Origin: Deinococcus aerophilus
Lineage (GTDB): Bacteria; Deinococcota; Deinococci; Deinococcales; Deinococcaceae
Assembly (NCBI RefSeq): GCF_014647075.1
Contig: NZ_BMOM01000006.1
Span: 104,698-168,697, forward strand
Direction of reading: 5' to 3'
DNA: 64,000 nucleotides
Part shown: positions 17,153 to 28,994 of the stretch, in pieces
How the letters are laid out: every line of letters begins with the position of its first letter
Position numbering within the stretch: position 1 is the stretch's first letter
Made by a program: the position numbers and the translations under genes
Notes under the pieces: model-generated
The model's database searches: none
What the model saw: only the letters and a program-made list of their open reading frames with translations
What the model was told of the DNA's origin: nothing

Positions 17153-18076
17153 TCAGTACGTCTGGCCGGTTGTCACGCGGCCCTGCGGTTCCTGACCCTG
17201 CTGCAGGGTCAGCAGGAAGTCGCGTGTGAGGCCCGCACCCCGCTGCACCAGATCGGTGGTGGTGCTCGCGATGTGCGGTGTGATCAGCACGTTGGGCTGC
17301 CGCCACAACGGATGCTCCGGCGGCAGGGGTTCGGGGTCGGTGACGTCCAGCACCGCGCCGCCCAGTTGCCCCGAGTTCAGTGCGGCGAGCAGGTCGCCCG
17401 TCACGATCAGGTTGCCGCGTCCCTGGTTGCTCAGCCACGCGCCCGGTTTTAAGCGGCCCAGCACGTCCGCGTTCACGATGCCGCGCGTCTGGGGGGTGCT
17501 GGGCAGCAGCAGAACCACCCAGTCGGCCCCGGCAAGCAGGGCGTCACGCTCCGTGTCGGGTGTCTTGCTGCGCACGCCGCTGACCTGCGCCCCAAAGGGA
17601 GCGAGCAGGTCCTCGACGATGTGCCCAATGTGGCCGTAACCCCACAGAACGACCCGCTGGCCGTCCAGGGTGTGCAGGCCCGATTCCGAGGGCAGCCGCG
17701 AGGACGCCCAGCGGCCTTCGTGCTGGGCATCCCGGAAGCGGTGCAGGCCGCGCATGGCCGCGAGCATCCCCGCCACCACATGAACGGCCACGGCGCGGTC
17801 GTGCAGGCGGCTGGCGTTGTACAGCGCCACGCCCTCCGGCAGATGCGGCTGCACGTGGTCAATGCCGGCGGTCAGGGTCAGCACCCACTGCAATCCCGGC
17901 GTCTGCAACAGTTTCTCGCGGGTCTCGCCGCGTGCGAGCCACAGCACTGCCCCCTGGGCTTCCCCGGCGGGCACGTGGTCGGCCGAGTAGAACGCGAAGT
18001 CCGCGCCCGGCACCCCGTGTTCGTCGGAGCGGGTGAGGGCGTGGAATTCGGGCAGATCGGGCAGCAGCACTCGCAT
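17153..18076 (-). CDS. D-2-hydroxyacid dehydrogenase family protein
   Basis: The product is 307 aa from ATG 18076. The NAD-binding fold has VLWGYGHIGHIVEDLL. The catalytic pattern of the family is visible: Arg in LSNQGRGNL, Glu in DVTDPEPLPPEHPLW and His in ITPHIAS. The substrate cannot be told from sequence; glyoxylate, hydroxypyruvate and 2-ketoacids are typical. CACAAT (18084-18089) lies 7 nt before the ATG and overlaps the end of the GNAT gene, giving a likely leaderless start. Confidence 0.88.
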   Translation of the reverse strand: MRVLLPDLPEFHALTRSDEHGVPGADFAFYSADHVPAGEAQGAVLWLARGETREKLLQTPGLQWVLTLTAGIDHVQPHLPEGVALYNASRLHDRAVAVHVVAGMLAAMRGLHRFRDAQHEGRWASSRLPSESGLHTLDGQRVVLWGYGHIGHIVEDLLAPFGAQVSGVRSKTPDTERDALLAGADWVVLLLPSTPQTRGIVNADVLGRLKPGAWLSNQGRGNLIVTGDLLAALNSGQLGGAVLDVTDPEPLPPEHPLWRQPNVLITPHIASTTTDLVQRGAGLTRDFLLTLQQGQEPQGRVTTGQTY

Positions 18077-18081
18077 GGAGC

Positions 18082-18699
18082 CTATTGTGCCCCAGCGTCC
18101 GGCGTGGGGGAGACCTTCCCGGTGGGCCGCGCCCGCCACTCCCCCCGGGTGATCTCCATATGCACGTCGGTGCGGCCCGCGCGCGGCGTGCGGCCCACCT
18201 CGCGGAAGCCGCAGGCGGCGAAGGCCCGCTGGGCGCGGCGGTTGTGGCCGAAGGTGGTCAGGCGCACCCGGTTCAGGGGCGGCTCAAGGTCCACAAAGGC
18301 CCAGCGCAGCAGGGCGTCCACCGCTTCACGGCCGTAGCCCTGGCCCCACAGCCGGGGATACCCGATCATCACGCCCAGGGTGCCGGTCGTGGGCGTCAGC
18401 GGTGCGGACGGGCGCAGGTCGTACAGCTCGGCACTGCCGATCAGGGCCCCGTGCTCGTCCAGGATGCCGAAGCCCGCGCGCTCGCCGCCGCGCTCCTCGT
18501 CTTGCATCACACGCCGGAACAGCCATTCGGGCAACCGGATGGGCCTGGCGTCGTTCCAGTCGGCGAGTTCGCGGTCCCTGAAAAACCCGTGCAAGACGTG
18601 CCACTCGGCACTGCTCAGCGAGAGCAGCGGCTTGAGCTGGACACGCCCGCCGGTCCCGCCGTCGGTGGGGGCAGGGGGTGTGGAGGCCGGGTCCGACAT
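18082..18699 (-). CDS. GNAT-family N-acetyltransferase (RimJ/RimL-like)
   Basis: The product is 205 aa. It has the RimJ-type pattern: IGSAELYDLRP, GVMIGYPRLWGQGYGREAVDALLRWAF (acetyl-CoA loop) and NRVRLTTFGHNRRAQRAFAACGFREVG. It probably acetylates a protein N-terminus, small amine or antibiotic-like substrate; none is indicated. TAATCT lies 7 nt before the ATG, so it is likely leaderless. Confidence 0.88.
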   Translation of the reverse strand: MSDPASTPPAPTDGGTGGRVQLKPLLSLSSAEWHVLHGFFRDRELADWNDARPIRLPEWLFRRVMQDEERGGERAGFGILDEHGALIGSAELYDLRPSAPLTPTTGTLGVMIGYPRLWGQGYGREAVDALLRWAFVDLEPPLNRVRLTTFGHNRRAQRAFAACGFREVGRTPRAGRTDVHMEITRGEWRARPTGKVSPTPDAGAQ

Positions 18700-18709
18700 T
18701 CTGAACAGA

Positions 18710-19756
18710 TTAACGCGCGCCCGGTCCGAGGGGTCCCAGGGCGCGGGTCACGTCGCGGGTCAGGCGCTCGAGGTGAAAGGCGTCGCCCTCGGCCCGCTCA
18801 ACCTGCCGGGTGTGGGGGTCCACCACCAGCAGCGCCAGCACATGCTGGCCCGCGTGCCGCAGGTGGACGCCGGGGTGACCGCGCAGGGCGTGCTGATCGG
18901 CGTGGTCCAGGGCGGCCCACACGGGGGCATCGTCGCTTAAGCCCAGGTGCGCGGTGGGCAAACGGTGGGCGGCCAGTTCTGCCTCCAGCCACTCCAGCGC
19001 GCCCGGCAGGCCGGCGATCAGGCCCTGTTCCAGGTGGGGCTGGGGCCGGTTGTAGTGAACGGGGCCGCCGTCGCGGCGGCGCACCTTCCCGCCGGCTGCC
19101 CGCAGCAGCGCGTCCCCGGCGGCGATGTCCCACTCGCTGCGCGGCGACATGGTAAAGGTCACGTCGGCCTCCAGCGCGGCGATGCGGGCCAGCTTCAGCG
19201 CGATGCTGCCGCTGGGCAGCATGCCCGGTAAGGCGTGGCGATGCAGCTCCCGGCGGTACTCAGTGTCCGAGACGGCGACGCGCCACGGCCCCGGCGGGCG
19301 TTGGGGCGTCTGTCCGTTTTTCTGCACGCCGTATCCCACCACCCCCGTGAACAGTTCGTCGGTGGCGGGCACATACACGACCCCAAGCACCGCCTCGCCG
19401 TTCACCGCCAGCCCGATGCTGACGCAGTAGTCGGGGCTGCCTCCCACGTACTCCTTGGTGCCGTCGATGGGATCAATGATCCACACCCGTTCCCGCGAGA
19501 GCCGCGCCGCGCCGTCGGTCTCCTCCTCGCTGAGCAGGCCGTCCTCCGGAAAGGCGGCGGCCAGCCCCGCCGTGATGAGTGCAGACGCTTCACGGTCGGC
19601 GGCGGTCACCGGGTCGTCCGCGCTGGTCTTGTGTTCCACCTCAAGTCCCGCCTCCAGGTGGCGCAGCAGCAGCGCCCCGGCCTCGCGGGCCAGCCGCGCA
19701 GCCGCCGCCAGCTCTTCGGTCAGGGGCTCGGTGTGGGGGCGGAACGGAACGCTCAT
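18710..19756 (-). CDS. CysQ/inositol monophosphatase-family phosphatase with C-terminal extension
   Basis: The product is 348 aa from ATG 19756, which overlaps the endonuclease III stop (ATGA). Metal-binding motifs are SEEET, IDPIDGTKEY and, near the end of the catalytic domain, EWDIAAGDALLRAAGG. The KEY after the IDPIDGT motif fits 3'-phosphoadenosine phosphatase (CysQ) better than inositol phosphatase. The family is usually about 260-270 aa; here about 75 residues (from about SDDAPVWAALDHADQH) follow the domain with no motif I recognise. Confidence 0.85.
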   Translation of the reverse strand: MSVPFRPHTEPLTEELAAAARLAREAGALLLRHLEAGLEVEHKTSADDPVTAADREASALITAGLAAAFPEDGLLSEEETDGAARLSRERVWIIDPIDGTKEYVGGSPDYCVSIGLAVNGEAVLGVVYVPATDELFTGVVGYGVQKNGQTPQRPPGPWRVAVSDTEYRRELHRHALPGMLPSGSIALKLARIAALEADVTFTMSPRSEWDIAAGDALLRAAGGKVRRRDGGPVHYNRPQPHLEQGLIAGLPGALEWLEAELAAHRLPTAHLGLSDDAPVWAALDHADQHALRGHPGVHLRHAGQHVLALLVVDPHTRQVERAEGDAFHLERLTRDVTRALGPLGPGAR

Positions 19757-20538
19757 GGGCGCAGCATAGCGGTCTGCCCGGCTCCCGCTTCCCCCGGCCC
19801 CAGCAGCGCCGCCGACGGGCACAGGTCGCGCAGCACGCAGCGGTCACACTGCGGATGGCGGGCGCGGCAGGTCTGGCGCCCGTGGCGGATCGCCGCGACG
19901 TGAAAGGTGTAGCGCGTGGCCCAGTCGTGCGGCAGCACCTCGGCAAACCAGCGCTCCACCTTGACCGCGTTCCAGGCCGCCGGCACCAGGTCCAGCCGCC
20001 GGGCAATCCGGTGGATGTGGGTGTCCACCGGCATGGCGGGCCGTGCGAGGTCGAACAGCAGCACGCAGCTCGCGGTCTTCATGCCCACACCCGGCAGACC
20101 CTCCAGCAGCGCGCGGGCCGCCTCGTCGCTCAGGTCACGGGTCTCTCGCAGCGACAGGCTGGGCCGCGTCTCGTCCAGCTCCGCCAGCAGGGCATGGATG
20201 TAGCCGGCCTTGACCCGCGCGAGCCCGCCGCCGGCGGCCCTCAACACCGCCTCAATGCCGTCTGGTCCGTCGGCAAGCGCCGCTTCCCAGCGTGGGTAGG
20301 CGGCCTTCAGACCCTCAAATTGCCGCCGGGTGATGGGGGCGGTGTTCTGCTGCGAGAGAATGGTCTGGATCAGGCCGTCCAGCGGCTCGGCGGCGCGCCG
20401 GGGCGTGGGCGGCTCGGGCAGGTATTCCGTCGCCAGCCGCCGCGCGAGCTCGGGCAGATGGAGCGGCGGAGGCTGCTGTGCGCTGAGCGCGGGCTTTCTG
20501 GACACAGAGGGCGCAGAGGGCACAGAGGAGGCGGTCAT
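19753..20538 (-). CDS. nth: Endonuclease III-family DNA glycosylase
   Basis: The enzyme (261 aa) is a base-excision repair glycosylase/AP lyase. LSQQNT, the helix-hairpin-helix LEGLPGVGMKTAS with the catalytic Lys, and the catalytic Asp in VDTHIHR are all present. The iron-sulfur cluster ligands are C-X6-C-X2-C-X5-C in the C-terminal part. The first about 28 residues (SSVPSAPSVS...) are low complexity and come from a 9-nt DNA repeat (20503-20529). TAGCCT (20545-20550) lies 6 nt before the ATG. Several endonuclease III paralogues are typical of Deinococcus. Confidence 0.92.
   Translation of the reverse strand: MTASSVPSAPSVSRKPALSAQQPPPLHLPELARRLATEYLPEPPTPRRAAEPLDGLIQTILSQQNTAPITRRQFEGLKAAYPRWEAALADGPDGIEAVLRAAGGGLARVKAGYIHALLAELDETRPSLSLRETRDLSDEAARALLEGLPGVGMKTASCVLLFDLARPAMPVDTHIHRIARRLDLVPAAWNAVKVERWFAEVLPHDWATRYTFHVAAIRHGRQTCRARHPQCDRCVLRDLCPSAALLGPGEAGAGQTAMLRP
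20503..20529. repeat. Three 9-nt CRCAGAGGR units
   Basis: CACAGAGGG, CGCAGAGGG and CACAGAGGA follow each other without spacers. They lie inside the first codons of the endonuclease III gene on the opposite strand and encode SVP-SAP-SVS-like residues. Confidence 0.7.
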
Positions 20539-20589
20539 GGCCGCAGGCTAAAGAGCCCCGCGCGGCAACACCGTGCCGCAACCCGCGCT

Positions 20590-21195
20590 TCAGGGGCGAG
20601 GAGTGCTTCGCCGCGCCTGCAGCACCTTGAGAAGGATGGGAATCACGCTGACGACCAGCACCACGCCCACGATCAGCAGAATGTAATGGTCGAGGTTGGG
20701 AATCAGGCCGCCGAGGTAGTACGCCAGCCCCGTGACCCCCACACCCCACAGCAGCGCCCCGATGACGTTGTACAGCGTGAACAGCGCAAACGGCATGCGG
20801 CTGACCCCGGCCAGCGTGGGCACCAGCGTCCGCACGATGGGCACGAAGCGGGCCAGGATGACTGCCAGCGCACCGTACTGCACGAAGAACTTTTCAGCCT
20901 GGGCGACGTATTCGGGCTTGAAGAAGCGCGAGTTCTGATGGCGGAACACCCCAGGCCCGAAGCGCTGCCCGATCCAGTACCCGACCGAGCACCCGATGAT
21001 GCCGCCGGCCACCACCGCTGCCATCACGCCCCACAGGTTCAGGTCGCTGCCGGGGGCCGCCGCCAGCAGGCCCGCCGCGATCAGCAGGCTGTCGCCAGGC
21101 AGAAAAAACCCGATCAGCAGCCCGGTTTCAGCGAACACGATGGCAAAGATCCCGATATAGGAGGCGGAGAGAATTATGGACGTCAGATCGTGCAT
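20590..21195 (-). CDS. DedA-family membrane protein
   Basis: The product (201 aa) has several hydrophobic helices and the family signature ETGLLIGFFLPGDSLLIAAG plus RFVPIVRTLVPTLAGVSRM. DedA/VTT proteins are linked to lipid carrier flipping (undecaprenyl phosphate, phosphatidylethanolamine) and membrane homeostasis. The exact substrate is unknown. TAGCCT lies 8 nt before the ATG, giving a leaderless or nearly leaderless start. Confidence 0.9.
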   Translation of the reverse strand: MHDLTSIILSASYIGIFAIVFAETGLLIGFFLPGDSLLIAAGLLAAAPGSDLNLWGVMAAVVAGGIIGCSVGYWIGQRFGPGVFRHQNSRFFKPEYVAQAEKFFVQYGALAVILARFVPIVRTLVPTLAGVSRMPFALFTLYNVIGALLWGVGVTGLAYYLGGLIPNLDHYILLIVGVVLVVSVIPILLKVLQARRSTPRP

Positions 21196-21296
21196 CTGTG
21201 CTCAGGCTACGTGATGTGGGGGGCCGCAGGGTCATCCCAAGGGTGGAGGGCTCCGGAAGCCGGGTGCGGCCCTTCCCCTGCCGGCCCGCAGGGGTG

Positions 21297-21302
21297 TATA
21301 TT
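21297..21302 (+). promoter_or_regulatory. Probable -10 box of rpmE
   Basis: TATATT lies 62 nt upstream of the rpmE ATG. No convincing -35 is seen. The leader contains a small CACCA/TGGTG hairpin. Confidence 0.4.
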
Positions 21303-21364
21303 GTCAGGGTTGCCCGCTACGCACACCATCGTTTGGTGGAAGACGTGGCGGAGGAGGCACCGAC

Positions 21365-21583
<219 letters not shown>

Positions 21584-21596
21584 GTCCGCACTTCTG

Positions 21597-21631
21597 CTTC
21601 GCCCTGCCCATGTGGTGGGGCGAAGTTTTTT
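21597..21631 (+). terminator. Rho-independent terminator of rpmE
   Basis: The stem CTTCGCCC (21597-21604) with GGGCGAAG (21618-21625) is followed by six T. Confidence 0.85.
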
Positions 21632-21679
21632 GTCTGATGGGCCGGGCAAGGACATTCCGGCGCGGCGCAGAGAGACTGA

Positions 21680-21685
21680 TACAAT
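21680..21685 (+). promoter_or_regulatory. -10 box of tdk
   Basis: TACAAT lies 10 nt before the ATG at 21696, giving a leader of only a few bases. Confidence 0.5.
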
Positions 21686-21695
21686 CCGCCAAAGC

Positions 21696-22325
21696 ATGCT
21701 CAGATCTCCCTATTCCGGTGGACACCTCGAAGTCGTGGTGGGCCCCATGTTCAGCGGCAAGAGTGAGGAGCTGATCCGGCGGGTCACGCGGGCAGTGATT
21801 GCCCGGCAGAACGTGCAGGTTTTCAAGCCCGCGCTGGACGACCGTTACCACGCCTCGGCCGTGGCGAGCCACGCGGGACGGAGCGTTCAGGCGCTGGCCG
21901 TGCGCCACGTGGCCGACATTCGTGAACACCTTAGCGGCGCCGACCGGCTGCTGGGAGTGGACCGCCTGCCGCTGCCAGACGTGGTGGGCATTGACGAGGT
22001 GCAGTTTTTTGATACGGCAGTGGTCGAGCTGGCCCTGGAACTCGCCGATCTGGGCGTGCGGGTGATTCTGGCGGGTCTGGACCTGGATTTCCGTGCCGAG
22101 CCGTTTGGCCCCATGCCCCAGCTGCTCGCCCGCGCGGAGAGCGTGGAGAAGCTCACCGCCATCTGCACGGTCTGCGGCGCTCCAGCCACCCGCTCACAGC
22201 GCCTGATCGGCGGCCAGCCCGCCCGCTTTGATGACCCTGTGGTGCTGGTGGGTGCCCAGGAAAGTTATGAGGCCCGCTGCCGGGTGCATCATGAGGTGCT
22301 GGAACCTTCCCCTGCCGTGAGCTGA
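21696..22325 (+). CDS. tdk: Thymidine kinase (TK1 type)
   Basis: The enzyme (209 aa) phosphorylates thymidine in the salvage pathway. The P-loop is [15 protein letters not shown] and the DEVQFF segment holds the catalytic Glu. The lasso region has the zinc ligands CTVCG, with a further Cys in YEARCRVHH. The start at 21696 is set by the TACAAT box and by the normal start of the family; the open frame extends 84 nt upstream, but that part overlaps the rpmE terminator. Confidence 0.94.
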   Translation: MLRSPYSGGHLEVVVGPMFSGKSEELIRRVTRAVIARQNVQVFKPALDDRYHASAVASHAGRSVQALAVRHVADIREHLSGADRLLGVDRLPLPDVVGIDEVQFFDTAVVELALELADLGVRVILAGLDLDFRAEPFGPMPQLLARAESVEKLTAICTVCGAPATRSQRLIGGQPARFDDPVVLVGAQESYEARCRVHHEVLEPSPAVS

Positions 22326-22525
22326 TGCCCCCCGGGGGAGAAGGCCAGGGCGCCGTTACCCCAGCCTACCCCGACGGCCGAAGGATCCGAGTGTGTATTT
22401 CTTCACATTGATGACTGTGTTTCATTTCGCAGAATGATGGGATAGGTCGCTGATGGGGAAGTTCGGGGCGGTCTGAGGAGCCGACCGGCACTGGAACGCC
22501 CGGTGGATGCGTCCGTGGAGACCCC
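22326..22525 (+). promoter_or_regulatory. Intergenic with probable promoter of the GGDEF gene
   Basis: No gene is seen. TTGATG (22408-22413) and CAGAAT (22430-22435) are 16 nt apart and could drive the GGDEF gene; the same CAGAAT -10 is used at clpB. Confidence 0.4.
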
Positions 22526-23650
22526 TTGCTGAAATCCCGCTCCTCACCCCCCCGGTCTCCTCAGCTGGCTTCCTGGCAAAGCAGCCAGCGGTCCATGTTC
22601 AGGCTGCTGGTGCTGCTCGCCCTGCTGGCCTGCGCGGCGGCGCTGTGGAGCCAGAGTCCGGCATTCGACCCCCTGGATGTCTGGGCACTGCCGCTGCTGG
22701 CCACCATCCTGCTGGGGCTGCAGGTACTCCTGGCGGCCGGAAAGATCCACGTCCGCACCGCCTTCAATGGAGCGTTTCTGGTGGTGAGCGTGTATGTTCT
22801 GCTCGCCCTGGACCATCAGTTCCGGGTGCTGCCCCCCGGCGCCCTGAGCCTCTCGGAGAACACGTACTGGTTCGCTGTGATCTACACGGCAGCCTTCGTG
22901 ACGTATCCGACCGGCCGGGCGCTGCAGGTGGTAGGGATTGTGCTGGCGGCCGCGGTGGTGATCTGTGTAGGGCATCTGCTGTACACGGTGCCGGCCCAGA
23001 CCCGCATGTCGCTGACCGGAGCGTCGCTGCAGTTCCTGCTCACGGGCACGGTCCTGATCGTGATCCAGGCGACGTTGGGCGCGCAGAGGGTGCGGCTGCT
23101 TGCCGCCCGTGCCGCCGCCTACACCGATCCCCTGACCGGCCTGGCCAACCGCCGCGCCGCCGAGGAGCGGCTGTGGGCGCTGTCGCGGACTGCGGCCACT
23201 TACACGGTGGTGCTGTTTGATCTGGACCACTTCAAGCGAATCAACGACACGCACGGCCACGCCACCGGCGATCTGGTGCTGCGCGGCGTGGCCGATACCG
23301 TGCGCGCCCACCTGCCCGAGGGAGCCGTGGCAGCGCGCTGGGGCGGTGAGGAATTTCTGATGATTCTGCCCCCGCTGACTGAGCAGGAGGCGAGAAGCAC
23401 CCTCAATGTGCTGCGCAACAAGCTGCGCGAGCAGCGGCACGGCGAGGTGATGGGCGTGACCGCATGTTTCGGGGTCGCCACCGCGCAGCCGGGCGAGCAC
23501 CCGGACCGGGCCGTGGCGCGGGCAGATCAGGCCATGTACGCCGCCAAGCAGCAGGGCCGCAACGACATCCGTCTGGCCGAATGGCGGCATACCCAGGTCC
23601 CGGTGAACCTGGAGCCTGCCCCGCTGGGAGGCGAACCCGGCGAGTCCTGA
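22526..23650 (+). CDS. Membrane diguanylate cyclase (GGDEF)
   Basis: The product is 374 aa from a TTG at 22526 with GGAG 5 nt upstream; an ATG at 22595, right at the first membrane helix, is the alternative. Six hydrophobic segments (about 24-185) form an integral sensor. The GGDEF domain has DPLTGLANRR, FDLDHFKRINDTHGH and the active site RWGGEEF. The RxxD inhibitory site expected just upstream of GGEEF is absent, so classical product inhibition is unlikely. It should make cyclic di-GMP from GTP. No EAL or PilZ gene is nearby. Confidence 0.9.
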   Translation: MLKSRSSPPRSPQLASWQSSQRSMFRLLVLLALLACAAALWSQSPAFDPLDVWALPLLATILLGLQVLLAAGKIHVRTAFNGAFLVVSVYVLLALDHQFRVLPPGALSLSENTYWFAVIYTAAFVTYPTGRALQVVGIVLAAAVVICVGHLLYTVPAQTRMSLTGASLQFLLTGTVLIVIQATLGAQRVRLLAARAAAYTDPLTGLANRRAAEERLWALSRTAATYTVVLFDLDHFKRINDTHGHATGDLVLRGVADTVRAHLPEGAVAARWGGEEFLMILPPLTEQEARSTLNVLRNKLREQRHGEVMGVTACFGVATAQPGEHPDRAVARADQAMYAAKQQGRNDIRLAEWRHTQVPVNLEPAPLGGEPGES

Positions 23651-23914
23651 TCCGGCGGGCCGAACCGGGCGGGCTGTCCCGCGGCGGTGAACCGGGCCGG
23701 CCCTCATGCGCCCGCGCTCCCTGAGGAGCAGATTCACGCGGCCACCCTGGTTCCAGCCGCACCTGATCTGCTAGAATGTCCCGTTTTAGAGCGAAGGACA
23801 TGACCTTCCTTACGCACCTGGCAGAATCCTTCGCGGCCCTTTTTTCTGTGCTGGCCGCGTTTGGGGAAGAATCAGCGGGTCACCAGATGGCTCATCCAAC
23901 AAGGAGCGATCAAC
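23651..23914 (+). promoter_or_regulatory. uvrA leader and promoter region
   Basis: TAGAAT (23772-23777) is a good -10 box, predicting a leader of about 130 nt. GGACATGA (about 23796-23803), just downstream, resembles one half of the Deinococcus radiation-response palindrome, but the other half does not match. The ribosome site AAGGAG is at about 23901-23906. Confidence 0.4.
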
Positions 23915-26964
<3,050 letters not shown>

Positions 26965-26968
<4 letters not shown>

Positions 26969-27753
26969 CCAAACCGCCCGCGCCCGAGCATCCCGATTCG
27001 CCGCAGCACCGTGAAGGCCAGGCCGCCTCGGGGGACCCGGTGGAGACCGTGGTGGCCCGGGCCGGTGCGGGCGGCGAGGTGTACTTCTCGCAGGATGAGG
27101 ACGTGCCGGAGGCGGGCGCCCAGGCAGTGGAGAAGGACACGTTTGTGGGGCGGCCCGCCCCCACCTTCATTCCCCCGGCGCCCACCCTGCCCCCACCGAG
27201 CGGGGAGGACGCCGAGGAGCCCTACCGCAACGGGTTCCTGACTTTTCTGCGGCTGTTCGGGGGCTGGGCGCTGCTGCTCGGGCTGGCCTACGTGATGTGG
27301 ACGCCCGGGGAGTGGCCCAACGATCTGCTGCTGTGGACGCTGCTGGTGGTCCTGGCCGACGAGTTCGGCGGCTGGTTCGGCTATCTGGGGGTGGCGCTGG
27401 GTGGGCTGGGGTATGTCAGTCCCAATCCGCCCCCGGCGGAGTGGCTGATCATCCTGCCGCTTGTCGGCGGCGCGCTGACGGCGCTGCTGCTCGTCAAACA
27501 TTCGGGCGGGCCCTTCGTGCTGCCCTTCGCGGGAGCGCTGTATGCCGGCACCCTGCTGGCGGTGGCCCGTTTCGGAACAAAGTTTGATCCCGAGATGAAG
27601 CTGCCCTCCAACGATACGTTTCTGCGGTCCGCGCTGCTCGCCGTGGCGGTGGGACTGGGCTTCAGCTTCGTGCGGCAGCTAATCGGTCTGTACCTGCGCC
27701 GGCGGGCGGCCCGCTCCCGGTCTGCGGCTCCCACCTCCACATCTGTGGCCTGA
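26965..27753 (+). CDS. Membrane protein of unknown function coupled to uvrA
   Basis: The product (262 aa) starts with ATG overlapping the uvrA stop by 4 nt, so it is very likely translated from the uvrA message. Residues about 1-90 are acidic and proline-rich and predicted disordered. Residues about 90-235 hold about five hydrophobic segments with [12 protein letters not shown] and [14 protein letters not shown]. The tail is arginine-rich. I recognise no family. The coupling could be incidental or mean a repair-linked membrane function. Confidence 0.75.
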
Positions 27754-27812
27754 AACGGACACGGCAGTACAGGCGCCGGGAGGGACCGCGCCCCTGTCTG
27801 GTCCTCAGACGG

Positions 27813-27818
27813 TAGACT
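27813..27818 (+). promoter_or_regulatory. -10 box of the dsbA-dsbB pair
   Basis: TAGACT lies 10 nt before the ATG at 27829 but only 1 nt before the ATG at 27820. A transcript starting 7 nt downstream of the box would exclude the first ATG. Confidence 0.55.
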
Positions 27819-27828
27819 GATGGGCAAC

Positions 27829-28533
27829 ATGACCAGACTTCAGGGAAACAACCCCAACCGCACCATCCTGGTGGTCGGCACACTGCTGGCCGCCGTGCTG
27901 ATCGTCCTGGCCATCTTCGCCGTGCGTGACAAGCCCGCTGCCGGCGCTGCCCTGAATGCCAGCTTCAATCTGGACGGCATTCCGTATGACGGTCAGGCGG
28001 ACGCGCCCGTGAACGTGGTGGTCGTCGAGGACTTCAAATGTCCGGTCTGCAAGCAGTTCGAGGCCAGCGTTGCGCCCGCGCTGGAAAGCAAGTACGTGGA
28101 AACCGGCAAGATCAAGCTGTACTCGCTGGTCTGGCCCTTCCTGGCCGAGAACGCCCGGCTGCCTACCGACGACAGCAAGCTGGCCGCCCAGGCCGCGTAC
28201 TGCGTCTACGACCAAGGCGGCAACGAGGCCTTCACCGCCTACAAGGCGGTCCTCTTCCGTGCTCAGGGCGATGAATCCACCGTCTGGGCCACCAAGACGC
28301 GCCTGAAGGATCTGGCAACCAATGTGGAGGGCGTCGATCAGGCCAAGTTTGCCACCTGCCTGGATACGGACGCGACCGCCGCCCGCGTAGACGCCGCCGA
28401 GAAACAGGCCATGGACGCGAAGGTCAACCACACGCCCACCGTCTTCGTCAATGGCAAGGAAGTCGTCCAGACCGGTGGCCTTGATCAGCTGCAGACGGCC
28501 ACCGAAGCCGCCATTGAAGCTGCCCTTCAGTAG
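27829..28533 (+). CDS. DsbA-like thiol:disulfide oxidoreductase
   Basis: The product (234 aa) is anchored by an N-terminal helix (about 9-27), with a DsbA/thioredoxin_4 fold outside the membrane. The active site is CPVC in [12 protein letters not shown], and the conserved region [12 protein letters not shown] carries the cis-Pro. It introduces disulfides into exported proteins and is reoxidised by the DsbB-like protein encoded 2 nt downstream. The start at 27829 rather than 27820 follows from the promoter position. Confidence 0.92.
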   Translation: MTRLQGNNPNRTILVVGTLLAAVLIVLAIFAVRDKPAAGAALNASFNLDGIPYDGQADAPVNVVVVEDFKCPVCKQFEASVAPALESKYVETGKIKLYSLVWPFLAENARLPTDDSKLAAQAAYCVYDQGGNEAFTAYKAVLFRAQGDESTVWATKTRLKDLATNVEGVDQAKFATCLDTDATAARVDAAEKQAMDAKVNHTPTVFVNGKEVVQTGGLDQLQTATEAAIEAALQ

Positions 28534-28535
28534 GC

Positions 28536-28979
28536 ATGTCCCGCGACAACCGCCTGTACCTGGCCTGGGTGGTGGCGCTCGTCGCCACCCTGGGCAGTCT
28601 GTATTTCAGTGAAGTGCGGGGCTTCCGGCCCTGCGTGCTGTGCTGGTATCAACGCATCGCCATGTATCCGCTGTCGGTGATTCTGGGCGTGGCTGCGCTG
28701 GGAAGTGATCTGGCCGTCCGCCGTTATGTGCTGCCGCTGGCGGCGGCCGGCTGGATCGTGGCCCTGATTCAGAATCTGGAAGACTGGAGCGTGATTCCCA
28801 CCCTCAAGGCCTGCAGCGCCCTGGCCGACCCCACGGTGGTTCCGTGCAACACGCCGTGGCCGTTGTGGGGTGCGGGGGCGCTGTCTGGCCTCAACGGAAT
28901 TCTGACCATTCCGGTGCTGAGCCTGACCGCCTTCACCTTGATCATTGTGCTGCTGTCGTGGCGCAGACGTCGGCTCTGA
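28536..28979 (+). CDS. DsbB/BdbC-family disulfide bond formation protein
   Basis: The product (147 aa) has four membrane helices and passes electrons from the DsbA-like partner to quinone. The first cysteine pair is CVLC in [16 protein letters not shown]. The second pair is in the outer loop ([19 protein letters not shown]). The length and WYQR motif fit the BdbC branch. It follows the DsbA gene directly. Confidence 0.92.
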   Translation: MSRDNRLYLAWVVALVATLGSLYFSEVRGFRPCVLCWYQRIAMYPLSVILGVAALGSDLAVRRYVLPLAAAGWIVALIQNLEDWSVIPTLKACSALADPTVVPCNTPWPLWGAGALSGLNGILTIPVLSLTAFTLIIVLLSWRRRRL

Positions 28980-28994
28980 GGGGTCCGAACCGGC

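Noticed and set aside
18860..19133. Small minus-strand frames inside the CysQ-like gene
   Set aside because: They are arginine- and proline-rich out-of-frame translations of the same GC-rich DNA.
23783..23803. Full RDRM (DdrO operator) before uvrA
   Set aside because: Only the right half resembles the motif; the left half matches no better than chance, so it is listed only as a weak lead.
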